Shown: one piece after another, positions 17,845-28,514 of the stretch
How positions within the stretch are numbered: position 1 is the stretch's first letter
How the letters are laid out: each line of letters starts with the position of its first letter
Assembly: GCF_001592875.1 (NCBI RefSeq)
Contig: NZ_LSOF01000016.1
Span: 1-64,000, forward strand
Direction: 5' to 3'
DNA: 64,000 bases
Source: Pseudomonas sp. BMS12
Lineage (GTDB): Bacteria > Pseudomonadota > Gammaproteobacteria > Pseudomonadales > Pseudomonadaceae
Made by a program: the position numbers and the translations under genes
The notes under the pieces: model-generated
What the model saw: only the letters and a program-made list of their open reading frames with translations
Databases searched by the model: none
Told to the model about the DNA's origin: nothing

Positions 17845-19488
17845 ATGATCGATCAGATACCTGCCATGACCGAGCCAGAAGACCCCAGCCGCGACCGCCT
17901 CAAGCAGCACTTCGCCAAGCGCGTCATTCACCAGGCGCGCCAGGTATTGGAAGTGTGGCAACGCTTGCAGCAGGAGGAATGGGGCGCGCCCGTGATGGCT
18001 GAACTGGTCGAGACCAATCTCGGCCTGCTGCGCTACGCCGAGCGTTTCGAGCAGGATGTCCATATTCAGCTGGCCCGTGCCATCGGCCAGTGCCTGGAGG
18101 CGGTGGAAGCCAATCGCGGGCGCCTGAGCAGCCCGCTGATCACCGAACTCAACCAGCTGATGCAGCGCCTGTCGCGTACCGGCCTGCGCCATGGCGACCA
18201 GTACGAGCAGACCTTCCTGCCCCCGCTGCGCAAGCCGGTGTACCTGGCCCTGCAGGATCAGGACCGTGCGCAGCGCCTGGCCCAGCAACTGGAGTTCTTC
18301 GGCCTGAGCGCGCAGCCGCTGGCCAGCGCCAGCGCCTTCCGTGCCGCCATGGCCGAGCGCCACCCTGCCGCCATCCTGATGGAGGTCGATTTTGCCGGCC
18401 CCGGCCAGGGCCTGCTCCTGGCCAGCGAAGCCCAGGAGGGACTGGAGCAGAAGCTGCCGCTGCTGTTCTTCAGCCACGAGGATGTCGACACCCCGACCCG
18501 CCTGGCAGCGGTACGCGCCGGCGGCCAGGAGTTCTTTACCGGCGCCCTGGATGCCTCCAGCCTGATCGAGCGCATCGAAGTCCTCACCAACGTGGTGCAG
18601 TACGAGCCTTATAGGGTACTGATCGTCGATGACTCGCGTGCCCAGGCCACCCACACCGAGCGCGTGCTGAACAGCGCCGGCATCGTCACTCGCACGCTGA
18701 TCGAGCCGATCCAGGCCATGGCCGAGTTGGCCGAGTTCCAGCCGGACCTGATCATTCTCGACATGTACATGCCGGACTGCAGCGGTACCGAGCTGGCCAA
18801 GGTGATCCGCCACAACGACCGCTACGTCAGCGTGCCGATCATCTACCTGTCCGCCGAGGACGACCTGGACAAGCAGCTCGACGCCATGAGCGAAGGCGGC
18901 GACGACTTCCTCACCAAACCAATCAAGCCGCGCCACCTGATCGCCACCGTACGCAACCGCGCGGCGCGCGCCCGCAACCTCAAGGCGCGCATGGTGCGTG
19001 ACAGCCTCACCGGGCTGTTCAACCACACCCACACCCTGCAATTGCTGGAAGACGCGCGCTTCCGCGCCCGTCGTGACGGCCAGCCGCTGACCTTCGCGAT
19101 GATCGACATCGACCATTTCAAGAAGGTCAACGACACCTACGGCCACCCCATGGGTGACCGGGTGATCAAAAGCCTGGCACTGTTCCTCAAGCAACGCCTG
19201 CGCAAGACCGACCATATCGGTCGCTACGGCGGTGAAGAGTTCGCCGTGGTGCTGCCGGATACCGATGCCGTTACCGCAGCCAAGGTGCTCGACGAAATCC
19301 GCCGTCGCTTCGCCGAGATCCGCTACCCAGCGCAACCCCAGGACCTGTCCTGCACCTTCAGCTGCGGCATCGCCGAGCTACACGACGGCATGGACTGCAA
19401 CAGCCTGTCCAAGCAGGCCGACGAAGCCCTCTATGTCGCCAAGCGCGGTGGGCGCAACCGGGTGGAAATCCATCTCACCGAAGCGTGA
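17845..19488 (+). CDS. gcbA: Tandem-receiver GGDEF diguanylate cyclase (GcbA/AdcA type)
   Basis: Cyclic-di-GMP synthase of 547 residues. Order: helical N-terminal region (about 1-130), a degenerate receiver (about 133-255), a second receiver (about 258-375) and a GGDEF domain (about 385-545). The second receiver has the DD pair (VLIVDDS) and the phospho-acceptor in IILDMYMPD. In the first, ILMEVDFAG puts Glu where the acceptor Asp is expected. The cyclase has active GGEEF and an intact inhibitory site RKTD five residues earlier. GcbA in P. fluorescens and P. aeruginosa affects initial attachment and dispersion. Neighbours on both sides match P. aeruginosa PA4842 and PA4844 from memory. ATG 17866 is an alternative start. 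Confidence 0.9.
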   Translation: MIDQIPAMTEPEDPSRDRLKQHFAKRVIHQARQVLEVWQRLQQEEWGAPVMAELVETNLGLLRYAERFEQDVHIQLARAIGQCLEAVEANRGRLSSPLITELNQLMQRLSRTGLRHGDQYEQTFLPPLRKPVYLALQDQDRAQRLAQQLEFFGLSAQPLASASAFRAAMAERHPAAILMEVDFAGPGQGLLLASEAQEGLEQKLPLLFFSHEDVDTPTRLAAVRAGGQEFFTGALDASSLIERIEVLTNVVQYEPYRVLIVDDSRAQATHTERVLNSAGIVTRTLIEPIQAMAELAEFQPDLIILDMYMPDCSGTELAKVIRHNDRYVSVPIIYLSAEDDLDKQLDAMSEGGDDFLTKPIKPRHLIATVRNRAARARNLKARMVRDSLTGLFNHTHTLQLLEDARFRARRDGQPLTFAMIDIDHFKKVNDTYGHPMGDRVIKSLALFLKQRLRKTDHIGRYGGEEFAVVLPDTDAVTAAKVLDEIRRRFAEIRYPAQPQDLSCTFSCGIAELHDGMDCNSLSKQADEALYVAKRGGRNRVEIHLTEA

Positions 19489-19499
19489 CCGCCGTCACG

Positions 19500-19528
19500 C
19501 TGTCATAAAGCCTTAACCAAACCGCAAT
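19500..19528 (+). promoter_or_regulatory. Candidate PHO box upstream of ctpL-like gene
   Basis: Three 7-mers at an exact 11-base period: CTGTCAT (19500), CCTTAAC (19511) and CCGCAAT (19522). The first is a perfect PhoB half-site; the others match at 4 of 7. It ends 39 bases before the chemoreceptor start. Confidence 0.5.
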
Positions 19529-19567
19529 AACCTGTGGACACCGCTCCTGTAGTGCTCCGGTGTCCGC

Positions 19568-21529
19568 ATGCGCCTCAAACAGCTCACCAATCTGTCCACC
19601 ACACTCCTGATCACTGCCTGCCTTGTTCTGGGCGGCGCACTCTGGTGGTCGGAAAAAGCCCTGGAACAGCCGTATTTGCTGATGCAGCGCTACCTCAACC
19701 TGTCCCAGCAATTCCAGCAGGTGGCGGCCAATATCCAGACCTACCTGAGCGGCGGCGATGCGCTGCGTCATCGCCAGGCCCAGGAGTCCATCGCTACCCT
19801 CGAAACCGAGCTCGACGCAATTCCGCCACAACTGGCCGACACATTGCGCCCGAGCCTGACTCAGCTCGGCCAGTTCGTCGCCGGCGACCTGTTGGCGGCC
19901 GGAAAACTGGCCGGCGACCCTCAGGGGCTGCTGCTGCAGGCCGAGCGAGAGATTAGCGGCGCCCTTGACCAGCTTGCAGGCTATGCCGCCGAGAGCAACG
20001 GCGAGTCGGCTGCCGCCTACCGCACTCCATTGTTCCAGGCCGCCCAGCACCTGACGCGCTTGGCCCACGCCCGCGGCAAGCTGGTCGGCAGCGGCCGCGA
20101 GGAGCTGGCGACGGACGTCGAGCGCGAACAGCTGAAACTGATGCAACTGGCTGCTGAACTGGAAGCCCTGCCCCTGCTCGGCGTGGCCGACGAGGCCGAC
20201 GGCGGCGACAGCTTCGCCGCCATGCTCGGCCTGGACAGCAACAGCGAGCAGGCTCAGACCGAAGACAAAGGCATCGGCCTCAAGCGCGAACTGACCAGCC
20301 TGATCAAACGCTATCCCGGTGAACTGAAACGCACGCAGACACTGATTCAGCAACGCAGTGAATTGGCCGCCGCCAGTGCCGCCAGGGTCGCGGATCTGCA
20401 ACAGGCGCTCACTGCCCTGGGGCCTGCCGTGCGCGCCGAGCATGGCCGCATTCAGGGCGAGGTACGCCTGATCCAGGGGCTGGTAATCGGTCTTATCCTG
20501 CTGATCGCTCTCGGTCTGGATCAGATCCAGCGGCGCCTGGGCAATGTCCTCAGCCACCTGGCACCCGCCCTGTCGACCTGGGCCGCCGGCGACTTCGGCG
20601 CCAATATCCAGCTGCAGGCGCGTACCCGCGAGATGCGTGACATCGAGGACTCGCTGAACCGCCTGCGCCACTATCTGGTCGAGCTGGTCGGCACCATCCA
20701 CCAGCACGCCGGCGAAGTCGCCGGCAGCAGCCGCACCCTGGCTGACCTGAGCCAGGGTCTGCACGGCGGCGCCGAGCGCCAACTGAGCGATACCGCGCAG
20801 ATTCGCGATGCCCTCGGCGAGCTGGAAGGCACCATCGGCCAGGTCGCCGAGGACGCCAGCCAGGCCGCCGAGGCCAGCCGCGCCGCCAGCCGCGCAGTGG
20901 AACATGGCCAGCGGGTGATCGAGCAGAGCCTCACCGGCCTGCACGGCCTGGTCGGCGAGGTTCAGGAAAACGCCCACTCAATCGAACAGCTGGCCGCAGA
21001 AACCGCCACCATCGGCCAGGTGCTGACAGTGATTCGCGGCGTGGCCGAGCAGACCAACCTGCTGGCCCTGAATGCCGCCATCGAGGCGGCACGAGCCGGC
21101 GAGATGGGTCGTGGCTTTGCCGTAGTCGCCGACGAAGTACGTTCGCTGGCGCAACGCACCAGCGGCGCTACCGATGAAATCCAGCAACTGATCGCCCGCC
21201 TGCAGCAGGCCGCGCAAAAATCGGTGGCGGCCATGCGTGCCCAGGTCGAACATGCCGAGGCCACCGCCGGCCAAGCCGAACAAGCCGACGGTGCTCTAGA
21301 TGAAGTGGTGGTGGCCATCCGCACCATCGCCAGCATGGCCGAGCGTATCGCCGAGGCCACCGCCCAGCAGGGTGGCACGGCCAGTGAAATCCGCGACCGC
21401 AGCGAGCGCATCCACCGCCTCGGCGGTGACAACCTCAGCCGCATCGGCGAAGGCCGCGCCCAAGGCGAGCAGCTGCTGCAGCTGGGTAGCCAATTGCACA
21501 CGGCAGTGCAGGCGTTTCGCGTGGGCTAG
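19568..21529 (+). CDS. ctpL: Methyl-accepting chemotaxis protein, CtpL-like
   Basis: Chemoreceptor of 653 residues. Span one lies near residues 9-27, followed by a long, almost all-helical periplasmic region of roughly 270 residues, as in helical bimodular (HBM) or CtpL sensors. Span two lies near 305-323 ([17 protein letters not shown]). A HAMP-like linker follows, then the signalling domain with [20 protein letters not shown] and [19 protein letters not shown]. aeruginosa CtpL mediates taxis to low phosphate, and this gene has the same neighbours (gcbA and dsbD). A PHO-box-like sequence upstream supports that role. Ligand binding is inferred from synteny and family only. Confidence 0.83.
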   Translation: MRLKQLTNLSTTLLITACLVLGGALWWSEKALEQPYLLMQRYLNLSQQFQQVAANIQTYLSGGDALRHRQAQESIATLETELDAIPPQLADTLRPSLTQLGQFVAGDLLAAGKLAGDPQGLLLQAEREISGALDQLAGYAAESNGESAAAYRTPLFQAAQHLTRLAHARGKLVGSGREELATDVEREQLKLMQLAAELEALPLLGVADEADGGDSFAAMLGLDSNSEQAQTEDKGIGLKRELTSLIKRYPGELKRTQTLIQQRSELAAASAARVADLQQALTALGPAVRAEHGRIQGEVRLIQGLVIGLILLIALGLDQIQRRLGNVLSHLAPALSTWAAGDFGANIQLQARTREMRDIEDSLNRLRHYLVELVGTIHQHAGEVAGSSRTLADLSQGLHGGAERQLSDTAQIRDALGELEGTIGQVAEDASQAAEASRAASRAVEHGQRVIEQSLTGLHGLVGEVQENAHSIEQLAAETATIGQVLTVIRGVAEQTNLLALNAAIEAARAGEMGRGFAVVADEVRSLAQRTSGATDEIQQLIARLQQAAQKSVAAMRAQVEHAEATAGQAEQADGALDEVVVAIRTIASMAERIAEATAQQGGTASEIRDRSERIHRLGGDNLSRIGEGRAQGEQLLQLGSQLHTAVQAFRVG

Positions 21530-21661
21530 TTGCTGCCCAGAACACCACCTCGACCGACCATCCTCCGGCAATATCCGCTGACACCCTGCGCCACCTGGTC
21601 GCCTGGGGTCGGCCGCGCAACTTGGGTATGATGCCCGCCTGATCCGTCGAGCGAGTCTCCC

Positions 21662-23461
21662 ATGCGCCGTCTGCTCCCCCTGTTGCTGTTGCTGTTCACC
21701 CTGCCGGCCATGGCCGGCCTATTCGATGATCCTGCGCCCCGTGGCAGCCTGTTCGGCGAGCCACTGAACAACAGCGGCGACTTCCTGCCGGTGCGTGAGG
21801 CTTTCAAGCTCAGTCTGGTCGAGCATACGGACAAGTCGGTGAAGCTGCGCTTCGTCAATGCCGAGGGTTACTACCTCTACCGCCACCGTTTCCAGTTCCG
21901 CATCGAGCCCAGCGACCTGGCCAAGGGCGAGGCCGTGCTGCCGGCCGGCGAACCCAAGCATGACGAATACTTTGGCGATGTCGAGGTGTACTACGGCATC
22001 ACCGATGTCGAACTGCCGATCGACAATCCCATCGATCTGCCGTTCACCCTGCATGTCACCTATCAGGGCTGCGCCGACAAAGGACTTTGCTACCCACCGG
22101 AGAACGAGCGCATCGAAGTCGAGGGCAAGGGCACCGCGCCGCAGACCAGCAGCGCAACCATCCCCAACGACGCACCGACACCTTCCGGCTGGAGCTGGAA
22201 GGAACTGGCCCTGTTCTTCCTCGGCGGCCTGGCTCTGACCTTTACCCCCTGCGTACTACCGATGCTGCCGATCCTGACCGGCGTGGTCCTGCGTGGCCAG
22301 CCGGGCGGCGCTCGCAGCCTGGTGCTGTCACTGGCCTACGTGCTGCCAATGGCGCTGAGCTTCGCCACGCTCGGCGCACTGATGGGCGTGTTCGGGGCCG
22401 AGCTCAACTTGCAGGCGCGCCTGCAATCGCCTTGGGTCCTGGTGCCCTTCGCCATCTTCTTCGCCCTGTTCGGCGCCGCCAGCCTGGGCTTTCTCGAACT
22501 GCGCCTACCGGCGGCCATCGACGGTCCGCTGCAGAACCTCAGCCAGCGTCTGAGAGGCGGCACCGTGTTCAGCGCCGCCGCCCTCGGCGTGCTCTCCAGC
22601 CTGTTGGTCTCGCCCTGTGTGTCAGCACCGCTGGCCGGCGCCCTGCTGTATATCAGTACCAGCGGCGATGCCCTGGGTGGTGCGCTCAAGCTGCTGGCAC
22701 TGGGCCTGGGCATGGGGGCGCCGCTGGTACTGTTCGCCGTGGGTGGTGGCGCGCTGCTGCCAAAATCCGGGAACTGGATGGTTGGCGTACGCAATCTGTT
22801 CGGCGCGCTGCTGATGGCGGTGGCGATCTGGCTGCTGGAGCGCGTCGTACCCGGCCAGATCAGCCTCGCACTATGGGGCCTTTGGGCAGCCGGCATCGCC
22901 CTGTGGCTGGGCGTACTGGAACTGACGCCGAAGACTCATCACCAGAAACTCGCCCAGCTAATCGGCCTGCCGCTGCTGGTCTACGCGATAATCGCCTGGA
23001 TTGGCGCTCTACAGGGCGCCAGCGATCCGTTGCGCCCACTGGGCCGTGCTGAAGCCGCTGTCGCCACCACCGCGACAACCACCGCCCACGGCGAGTGGCA
23101 AACGGTGACCACCCCTGCCGAGCTGGATGCTGCCCTGGCAACGGCTCAACGCGCCGGCCAGCCACTACTGCTGGACTGGTACGCCGACTGGTGTATCAGC
23201 TGCAAGGTGATCGAGCGTGAAGTGCTCACCGCGCCAGAGGTCACTGCACAGCTCGCCGGCTACAAACTGATTCGCTTCGATATCACCGAAAGCAACGAAG
23301 AGCAGCGTGCCCTGCTCGATCGTTACCAACTGTTCGGACCACCAGCCATTCTGTTCTTTGCCGCAAACGGTGACGAATGGACGGATTTGCGTGTCGTAGG
23401 GGAAATCAGCGCCGCCGACTTCGCCGAACGCCTGACTCGCGCTACCGCACTGCGGAACTGA
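21662..23461 (+). CDS. dsbD: Thiol:disulfide interchange protein DsbD
   Basis: Inner-membrane electron conduit of 599 residues that passes reducing power from cytoplasmic thioredoxin to periplasmic DsbC/DsbG-type partners. A signal peptide (1-18) precedes the alpha domain with its redox Cys pair in YQGCADKGLCYPP. The eight-span beta domain has the paired Cys in TFTPCVLPMLPIL and LLVSPCVSAPL. The C-terminal thioredoxin-like gamma domain carries WCISC with Cys511 and Cys514. All six functional cysteines are therefore present. It sits between the chemoreceptor gene and aroQ, as dipZ does in P. aeruginosa. Confidence 0.95.
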   Translation: MRRLLPLLLLLFTLPAMAGLFDDPAPRGSLFGEPLNNSGDFLPVREAFKLSLVEHTDKSVKLRFVNAEGYYLYRHRFQFRIEPSDLAKGEAVLPAGEPKHDEYFGDVEVYYGITDVELPIDNPIDLPFTLHVTYQGCADKGLCYPPENERIEVEGKGTAPQTSSATIPNDAPTPSGWSWKELALFFLGGLALTFTPCVLPMLPILTGVVLRGQPGGARSLVLSLAYVLPMALSFATLGALMGVFGAELNLQARLQSPWVLVPFAIFFALFGAASLGFLELRLPAAIDGPLQNLSQRLRGGTVFSAAALGVLSSLLVSPCVSAPLAGALLYISTSGDALGGALKLLALGLGMGAPLVLFAVGGGALLPKSGNWMVGVRNLFGALLMAVAIWLLERVVPGQISLALWGLWAAGIALWLGVLELTPKTHHQKLAQLIGLPLLVYAIIAWIGALQGASDPLRPLGRAEAAVATTATTTAHGEWQTVTTPAELDAALATAQRAGQPLLLDWYADWCISCKVIEREVLTAPEVTAQLAGYKLIRFDITESNEEQRALLDRYQLFGPPAILFFAANGDEWTDLRVVGEISAADFAERLTRATALRN

Positions 23462-23581
23462 AGCGTCTATATTTCTGCAGCAAATTTCGTCTATCTTGTC
23501 GGCTATTGCCGGCAACTGGACAACCTTAAGCGTAATCGGCACAGTCCCGGCCATTTCCGGTCAAACGATAAGGACACGCCC

Positions 23582-24025
23582 ATGGCCACCCTTCTGGTGC
23601 TGCACGGCCCCAACCTCAACCTGCTGGGCACCCGCGAGCCCGATAAATACGGCGCTACCACCCTTGCCGAAATCAATCAGGTCCTGGAGCAGCGCGCCCG
23701 CGCCGCCGGCCACCATCTGCTGTACCTGCAGAGCAATGCCGAGTACGAACTGATCGACCGCATTCACGCCGCGAAAGGCGAAGGTGTCGACTTTATCCTG
23801 ATCAATCCCGCCGCATTTACCCATACCAGCGTCGCATTACGTGACGCGTTGCTGGCGGTGAGCATCCCATTCATCGAAGTGCACCTGTCCAACGTGCACA
23901 AACGCGAACCCTTCCGCCATCACTCCTACTTTTCCGACGTAGCGGTGGGAGTGATCTGCGGCCTTGGCGCCAGCGGTTATCGACTGGCCCTGGAGGCCGC
24001 CCTGGAACAATTAGAACGCCCCTGA
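23582..24025 (+). CDS. aroQ: Type II 3-dehydroquinate dehydratase
   Basis: Shikimate-pathway enzyme of 147 residues that dehydrates 3-dehydroquinate to 3-dehydroshikimate; type II enzymes form dodecamers. Diagnostic features: the N-terminal [13 protein letters not shown], the catalytic Tyr loop region (DKYG), [29 protein letters not shown] with the catalytic His, and [17 protein letters not shown]. Length is exactly in family range. AAGGA precedes ATG 23582. It lies 26 bases before accB and in Pseudomonas is usually co-transcribed with accBC. Confidence 0.97.
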   Translation: MATLLVLHGPNLNLLGTREPDKYGATTLAEINQVLEQRARAAGHHLLYLQSNAEYELIDRIHAAKGEGVDFILINPAAFTHTSVALRDALLAVSIPFIEVHLSNVHKREPFRHHSYFSDVAVGVICGLGASGYRLALEAALEQLERP

Positions 24026-24050
24026 CCTCACCCTTGGGAGTTGAAAAGCT

Positions 24051-24515
24051 ATGGATATCCGTAAAGTCAAAAAACTGATCGAGCTGCTGGAAGAGTCCGG
24101 TATCGATGAACTGGAGATCCGCGAGGGCGAAGAGTCCGTGCGCATCAGCCGTCACAGCAAGCAACCGGCATATGCCGCCCAGCCGATGTACGCGGCTCCG
24201 GCTCCAGCCGCCGCCCCGGTGGCTGCTGCTCCGGTCGCGGCCGCACCTGCCGACGCCGCCCCCGCTGCCGCCAAGCTGAACGGTCACGTGGTGCGCTCGC
24301 CGATGGTCGGCACCTTCTATCGTGCCGCCTCGCCAACCTCGGGCAACTTCGCCGAAGTCGGCCAGAGCGTGAAGAAAGGCGACATCCTCTGCATCGTCGA
24401 AGCCATGAAGATGATGAACCACATCGAGGCCGAAGCCAGCGGCGTGATCGAATCCATCCTGGTCGAGAACGGCCAGCCGGTGGAATACGACCAGCCGCTG
24501 TTCACCATCGTTTGA
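24051..24515 (+). CDS. accB: Biotin carboxyl carrier protein of acetyl-CoA carboxylase
   Basis: Carries biotin between the biotin carboxylase and carboxyltransferase parts of acetyl-CoA carboxylase, the committed step of fatty-acid synthesis. The N-terminal region ([20 protein letters not shown]) is followed by a flexible Ala/Pro-rich linker (about residues 40-75). The biotinyl domain then carries the EAMKMMN motif with the biotinylated Lys120. GGGAG lies upstream of ATG 24051. The stop overlaps the region just before accC, and the two are one operon. Confidence 0.97.
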   Translation: MDIRKVKKLIELLEESGIDELEIREGEESVRISRHSKQPAYAAQPMYAAPAPAAAPVAAAPVAAAPADAAPAAAKLNGHVVRSPMVGTFYRAASPTSGNFAEVGQSVKKGDILCIVEAMKMMNHIEAEASGVIESILVENGQPVEYDQPLFTIV

Positions 24516-24532
24516 TGCGCGGGGAAGCTCCG

Positions 24533-25885
24533 ATGCAGCTGGAAAAAGTCCTGATCGCCAACCGTGGCGAAATCGCCCTGCGCATCCTGCGCGCCTGCAA
24601 GGAAATGGGCATCAAGACGGTGGCGGTCTACTCCACCGCCGACCGTGAACTCATGCACCTGGGCCTGGCCGACGAAACCGTGTGCATCGGCCCGGCACCC
24701 GGTGCTCAGTCGTACCTGAGCATCCCGGCCATCATCAGTGCCGCCGAAGTCACCGGCGCCACCGCGATCCACCCGGGCTACGGCTTCCTCGCCGAAAACG
24801 CCGACTTCGCCGAACAGGTAGAGAACTCCGGCTTCGCCTTCATCGGCCCGAAAGCCGACACCATCCGCCTGATGGGTGACAAGGTGTCGGCCAAGGACGC
24901 CATGATCAAGTCCGGCGTTCCCGTGGTCCCCGGCTCCGACGGCCCGCTGCCGGAAGACGAAGAAGAAGCGCTGCGCATTGCCCGTGAAGTCGGGTACCCG
25001 GTGATCATCAAGGCTGCTGGCGGCGGCGGTGGTCGCGGTATGCGCGTGGTGCACAAGGAAGAAGACCTGATCAAGTCGGCCAAGCTGACCCGCACCGAAG
25101 CCGGTGCCGCGTTCGGCAACCCGATGGTCTACCTGGAGAAATTCCTCGGCAACCCGCGTCACGTGGAAGTCCAGGTTCTGTCCGACGGCCAGGGCAACGC
25201 CATCCATCTGTATGACCGCGACTGCTCGCTGCAGCGCCGCCACCAGAAGGTTCTGGAAGAAGCCCCCGCGCCAATGATCGACGAGAAGGCCCGCGCCGAA
25301 GTGCTCAAGCGCTGCGTCGATGCCTGCATCGAGATCGGCTACCGTGGCGCCGGCACTTTCGAGTTCCTCTATGAAGACGGCCGCTTCTACTTCATCGAGA
25401 TGAACACTCGCGTACAGGTCGAGCACCCGGTCACCGAGATGGTCACCGGCGTCGATATCGTCAAGGAGATGCTCAGCATCGCCGCAGGCAACAAGCTGTC
25501 GATCAAGCAGGAAGACGTGAAGATCCTCGGTCACGCCCTGGAGTGCCGGATCAATGCCGAAGACCCGGACAACTTCATGCCCTGCCCTGGCAAGGTGAAG
25601 CACTATCACGCTCCGGGCGGCAACGGCATTCGCGTCGACTCGCACCTGTACAGCGGCTACTCGGTACCGCCGAACTACGACTCGCTGATCGGCAAGCTGA
25701 TCACCTACGGTCGTACCCGCGACGAAGCCATGGCCCGCATGCGCAATGCCCTGGAAGAGATCGTGGTCGACGGGATCAAGACCAACATCCCGCTGCACCG
25801 CGACCTGACGCGCGACAAGGGCTTCCTCAAGGGTGGTGTCAACATCCACTACCTGGAGAAGAAGCTAGGCATGGATAAACACTGA
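24533..25885 (+). CDS. accC: Biotin carboxylase subunit of acetyl-CoA carboxylase
   Basis: ATP-grasp enzyme of 450 residues that carboxylates biotin on AccB. Landmarks: [16 protein letters not shown] at the N terminus, [16 protein letters not shown], the glycine-rich ATP loop [14 protein letters not shown], and [20 protein letters not shown] with catalytic residues. The frame is open to TTG 24512, but ATG 24533 has GGGGAAG at proper spacing and gives the standard AccC N terminus. It starts 17 bases after accB and is followed by a strong hairpin terminator. Confidence 0.97.
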   Translation: MQLEKVLIANRGEIALRILRACKEMGIKTVAVYSTADRELMHLGLADETVCIGPAPGAQSYLSIPAIISAAEVTGATAIHPGYGFLAENADFAEQVENSGFAFIGPKADTIRLMGDKVSAKDAMIKSGVPVVPGSDGPLPEDEEEALRIAREVGYPVIIKAAGGGGGRGMRVVHKEEDLIKSAKLTRTEAGAAFGNPMVYLEKFLGNPRHVEVQVLSDGQGNAIHLYDRDCSLQRRHQKVLEEAPAPMIDEKARAEVLKRCVDACIEIGYRGAGTFEFLYEDGRFYFIEMNTRVQVEHPVTEMVTGVDIVKEMLSIAAGNKLSIKQEDVKILGHALECRINAEDPDNFMPCPGKVKHYHAPGGNGIRVDSHLYSGYSVPPNYDSLIGKLITYGRTRDEAMARMRNALEEIVVDGIKTNIPLHRDLTRDKGFLKGGVNIHYLEKKLGMDKH

Positions 25886-25900
25886 TTATCCTGCCATGCA

Positions 25901-25926
25901 CAGAGGCCGCCTTCGGGCGGCCTCTG
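25901..25926 (+). terminator. Rho-independent terminator after accC
   Basis: CAGAGGCCGCC-TTCG-GGCGGCCTCTG: perfect 11-bp arms with a TTCG tetraloop, followed by a short T-rich stretch (TCGTTTC). Confidence 0.88.
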
Positions 25927-26021
25927 TCGTTTCGGCGCCTGCGCTGGCAGGCCGCCACCACCTTCAAGTAAGCTGCGCGCCCAAATAGCGCCATCCCGCT
26001 GCACCGCACACGAGGTTCGTC

Positions 26022-26903
26022 ATGCCCTGGTTACAAGTCCGTCTCGCCATCAGCCCGGAACAGGCAGAAACCTACGAAGACGCCCTGCTCGGCGTCGGTG
26101 CCGTGTCGGTGACCTTCATGGACGCCGAGGATCAGCCGATCTTCGAGCCGGACCTGGGTACCACGCCATTGTGGTCGCACACCCACCTGCTGGCCCTGTT
26201 CGAGGCCGATACCGACCCGGCCAACCTGGTCGCGCATCTGCAGCTGCTGACTGGCGCTGAACTGCCCGAGCATCAGATAGAGCAGATCGAGGACCAGGAC
26301 TGGGAGCGCAGCTGGATGGACAACTTCCAGCCCATGCGCTTCGGCCAACGCCTGTGGATAGTGCCGAGCTGGCACGCCGCGCCGCAGCCGGAGGCGGTCA
26401 ACCTGCTGCTCGACCCCGGCCTGGCCTTCGGCACCGGCACTCACCCGACCACCGCACTGTGCCTGGAATGGCTGGACGGCCAGGACCTGACCGACTGCAA
26501 CGTACTCGACTTCGGCTGTGGCTCCGGCATCCTGGCCATTGCCGCGCTGCTGCTCGGCGCGCCACAGGCCGTCGGTACCGATATCGACCCGCAGGCCCTG
26601 GAGGCCTCGCGCGACAACGCCTCGCGCAACGGCATCGACCCGGCGCGCTTTCCGGTCTACCTGCCCGCCGACCTGCCGCAACAGCCCGCCCAGGTCGTGG
26701 TGGCCAACATCCTCGCCGGCCCACTGGTGTCCCTGGCGCCGCAGATCACTGCCCTGGTCGAAGCCGGTGGCCGCCTGGCGCTGTCTGGCATCCTCGCTGA
26801 ACAGGCCGAGGAAGTACGCGCCGCCTATGCCGATGCTTTCATTCTCGACCCCACTGCGATCAAGGACGGCTGGGTACGCATCAGCGGGGTGAAGCGCGCG
26901 TAG
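26022..26903 (+). CDS. prmA: Ribosomal protein L11 methyltransferase
   Basis: SAM-dependent enzyme of 293 residues that trimethylates ribosomal protein L11 on several amino groups. The N-terminal substrate-recognition domain ([32 protein letters not shown], ending near residue 60) is joined by a linker to the methyltransferase domain. This has the SAM motif [15 protein letters not shown], the acidic loop GTDIDPQAL and the NILAGPL motif of PrmA. Length and domain order are standard. It has its own upstream region after the accC terminator. Confidence 0.97.
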   Translation: MPWLQVRLAISPEQAETYEDALLGVGAVSVTFMDAEDQPIFEPDLGTTPLWSHTHLLALFEADTDPANLVAHLQLLTGAELPEHQIEQIEDQDWERSWMDNFQPMRFGQRLWIVPSWHAAPQPEAVNLLLDPGLAFGTGTHPTTALCLEWLDGQDLTDCNVLDFGCGSGILAIAALLLGAPQAVGTDIDPQALEASRDNASRNGIDPARFPVYLPADLPQQPAQVVVANILAGPLVSLAPQITALVEAGGRLALSGILAEQAEEVRAAYADAFILDPTAIKDGWVRISGVKRA

Positions 26904-26964
26904 CCCTTGTCTACCCAGGCCTCTGCTTGGGTACACTAGCGCTTCGTTTCGCACGGACCGCCGC

Positions 26965-28302
26965 ATGACCGACAGCTTCGTCACCCAGTGCCCCCACTGC
27001 CGCACCAGTTTCCGTATCAGCCGCGCACAGCTGGGCGCCGCCCATGGCGCCGTCCGCTGCGGTGCCTGCATGCGCGTATTCAACGCAGCCCAGCAATTAC
27101 TGGTGGATCAGAACCGGGCAGGCAAGCCGTCCAGCGCAGCCGCGACAACCACCCCGCCTGCTGCACCCGCGCCAGCGGCAGCCAGCCCCACTCCGCCGCC
27201 GATGAAGGTGGCGCCGGTAGCCGCCGCCCAACCAGCGACGCACAAACCCAGCTTGCCACCAGTTCCCGACAAGCAGTCCGTCGACACGCTGTGGATTCAT
27301 GATGACCTGGATCTGGACAGCCTCGATCTGGATGAGGAACTGGCCAAGCTGGAAGAACAGGAAATGCAGCTGTCCCGCGAGTTCCTGGCGATGGACAAGG
27401 CCCCAAAGCCAGCCGAGCACCTGCTGCATCAGCCACAAGAAACTAACGACCAGCACGACGAGAGCTGGGCCGAGTCACTGCTCAAGGACGAGGCGCCACG
27501 CAAGCTGGAGCCGGTATTCCCGCCGAGCGCAGCCGCGCCCATCGTAGAGCCGAGCCAAGCGCCCGCGGCGACGCCAACCGACAAGCTACACGCCCCGCTC
27601 CCGGACGAAACTCACGCCAAACGCGAGGAACCCGTTGTCAATGAGCCTGACAACGAAGTCGAGGCCGAGGACGACGCCGAGGAAATCGACGACAGCGCCT
27701 ATCGCATGGCCCCCGCAGCGGAATCCAAGCAGCCCCGCAGCGAACCAGCACTGCGCAACGACAGCCTGCTGGACCTGAGCGACGACCCGCTGCAACTCGA
27801 CTGGCAACAGCCGAAGAAACCCTGGGGCCGCTGGCTTGGCTGGGGCCTGCTGAATCTGCTGGGCGCAGGCGCCCTGGCCACCCAGTACATCAGCTACCAC
27901 TTCGAGGAACTGGCCCGTCAGGATCAGTACCGCCCCTGGTTCGAAACCCTCTGCCCGGAAATCGGCTGCACCCTGCCCTCCAAGGTCGATATCAGCCAGA
28001 TTCGCAGCACCAACTTGGTGGTGCGTAGCCATCCGCAATACATGGATGCCCTGCTGGTCGACGCCATCGTCTACAACCGTGCGCCCTTCGCCCAACCCTT
28101 CCCGGTGCTGGAACTGCGCTTCGCCGACATCAATGGCCAACTGATCGTCGGCAGTCGCTTCCGCCCCAGCGAATACCTCAGCGGTGAGTTGGCCGGCCAG
28201 GCCGAAATGCCGCCGCAGACGCCCATCCACATCTCCCTGGAGATCAAGGACCCCGGCGCCAGAGCGGTCAACTATAGCCTCAACTTCCACTCCCCCGAGT
28301 AA
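26965..28302 (+). CDS. Zinc-ribbon and DUF3426 domain membrane protein
   Basis: Protein of 445 residues. An N-terminal MJ0042-type zinc ribbon (residues 8-36) has two pairs, CPHC and CGAC. A long disordered acidic/Pro/Ala-rich segment follows (about 50-270). One membrane span lies near residues 292-310 (WLGWGLLNLLGAGALATQYI), followed by a periplasmic DUF3426 domain. This combination is common in gammaproteobacteria and its function is unknown. Cytoplasmic metal-ribbon to periplasmic-domain topology suggests a scaffold or sensor, but that is speculation. It lies between prmA and dusB-fis, and a long stem-loop follows its stop. Confidence 0.9.
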   Translation: MTDSFVTQCPHCRTSFRISRAQLGAAHGAVRCGACMRVFNAAQQLLVDQNRAGKPSSAAATTTPPAAPAPAAASPTPPPMKVAPVAAAQPATHKPSLPPVPDKQSVDTLWIHDDLDLDSLDLDEELAKLEEQEMQLSREFLAMDKAPKPAEHLLHQPQETNDQHDESWAESLLKDEAPRKLEPVFPPSAAAPIVEPSQAPAATPTDKLHAPLPDETHAKREEPVVNEPDNEVEAEDDAEEIDDSAYRMAPAAESKQPRSEPALRNDSLLDLSDDPLQLDWQQPKKPWGRWLGWGLLNLLGAGALATQYISYHFEELARQDQYRPWFETLCPEIGCTLPSKVDISQIRSTNLVVRSHPQYMDALLVDAIVYNRAPFAQPFPVLELRFADINGQLIVGSRFRPSEYLSGELAGQAEMPPQTPIHISLEIKDPGARAVNYSLNFHSPE

Positions 28303-28307
28303 GCCAC

Positions 28308-28329
28308 AAGCGCCGGTTTTCCGGCGCTT
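28308..28329 (+). terminator. Stem-loop after DUF3426 gene
   Basis: AAGCGCCGG-TTTT-CCGGCGCTT, perfect 9-bp arms, 5 bases after the stop codon. No U-run follows, so termination may be partial or rho-assisted. Confidence 0.6.
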
Positions 28330-28514
28330 CAGAGCCATCACCCGCCTAAAGGTGATAAGCCCATAGCTGCTCATAATTTGTTCAAAACAGCCTTTATCCG
28401 GTCACCGAGAGCGGGTATCATGCCCTCCCTTTTTCGCACTCCCCCGAACGCCGTTTACACACTGGCGGTGCTACGCCTTTGCCAAACGACCTTCGCCAGA
28501 ACAGGGATGACCCC

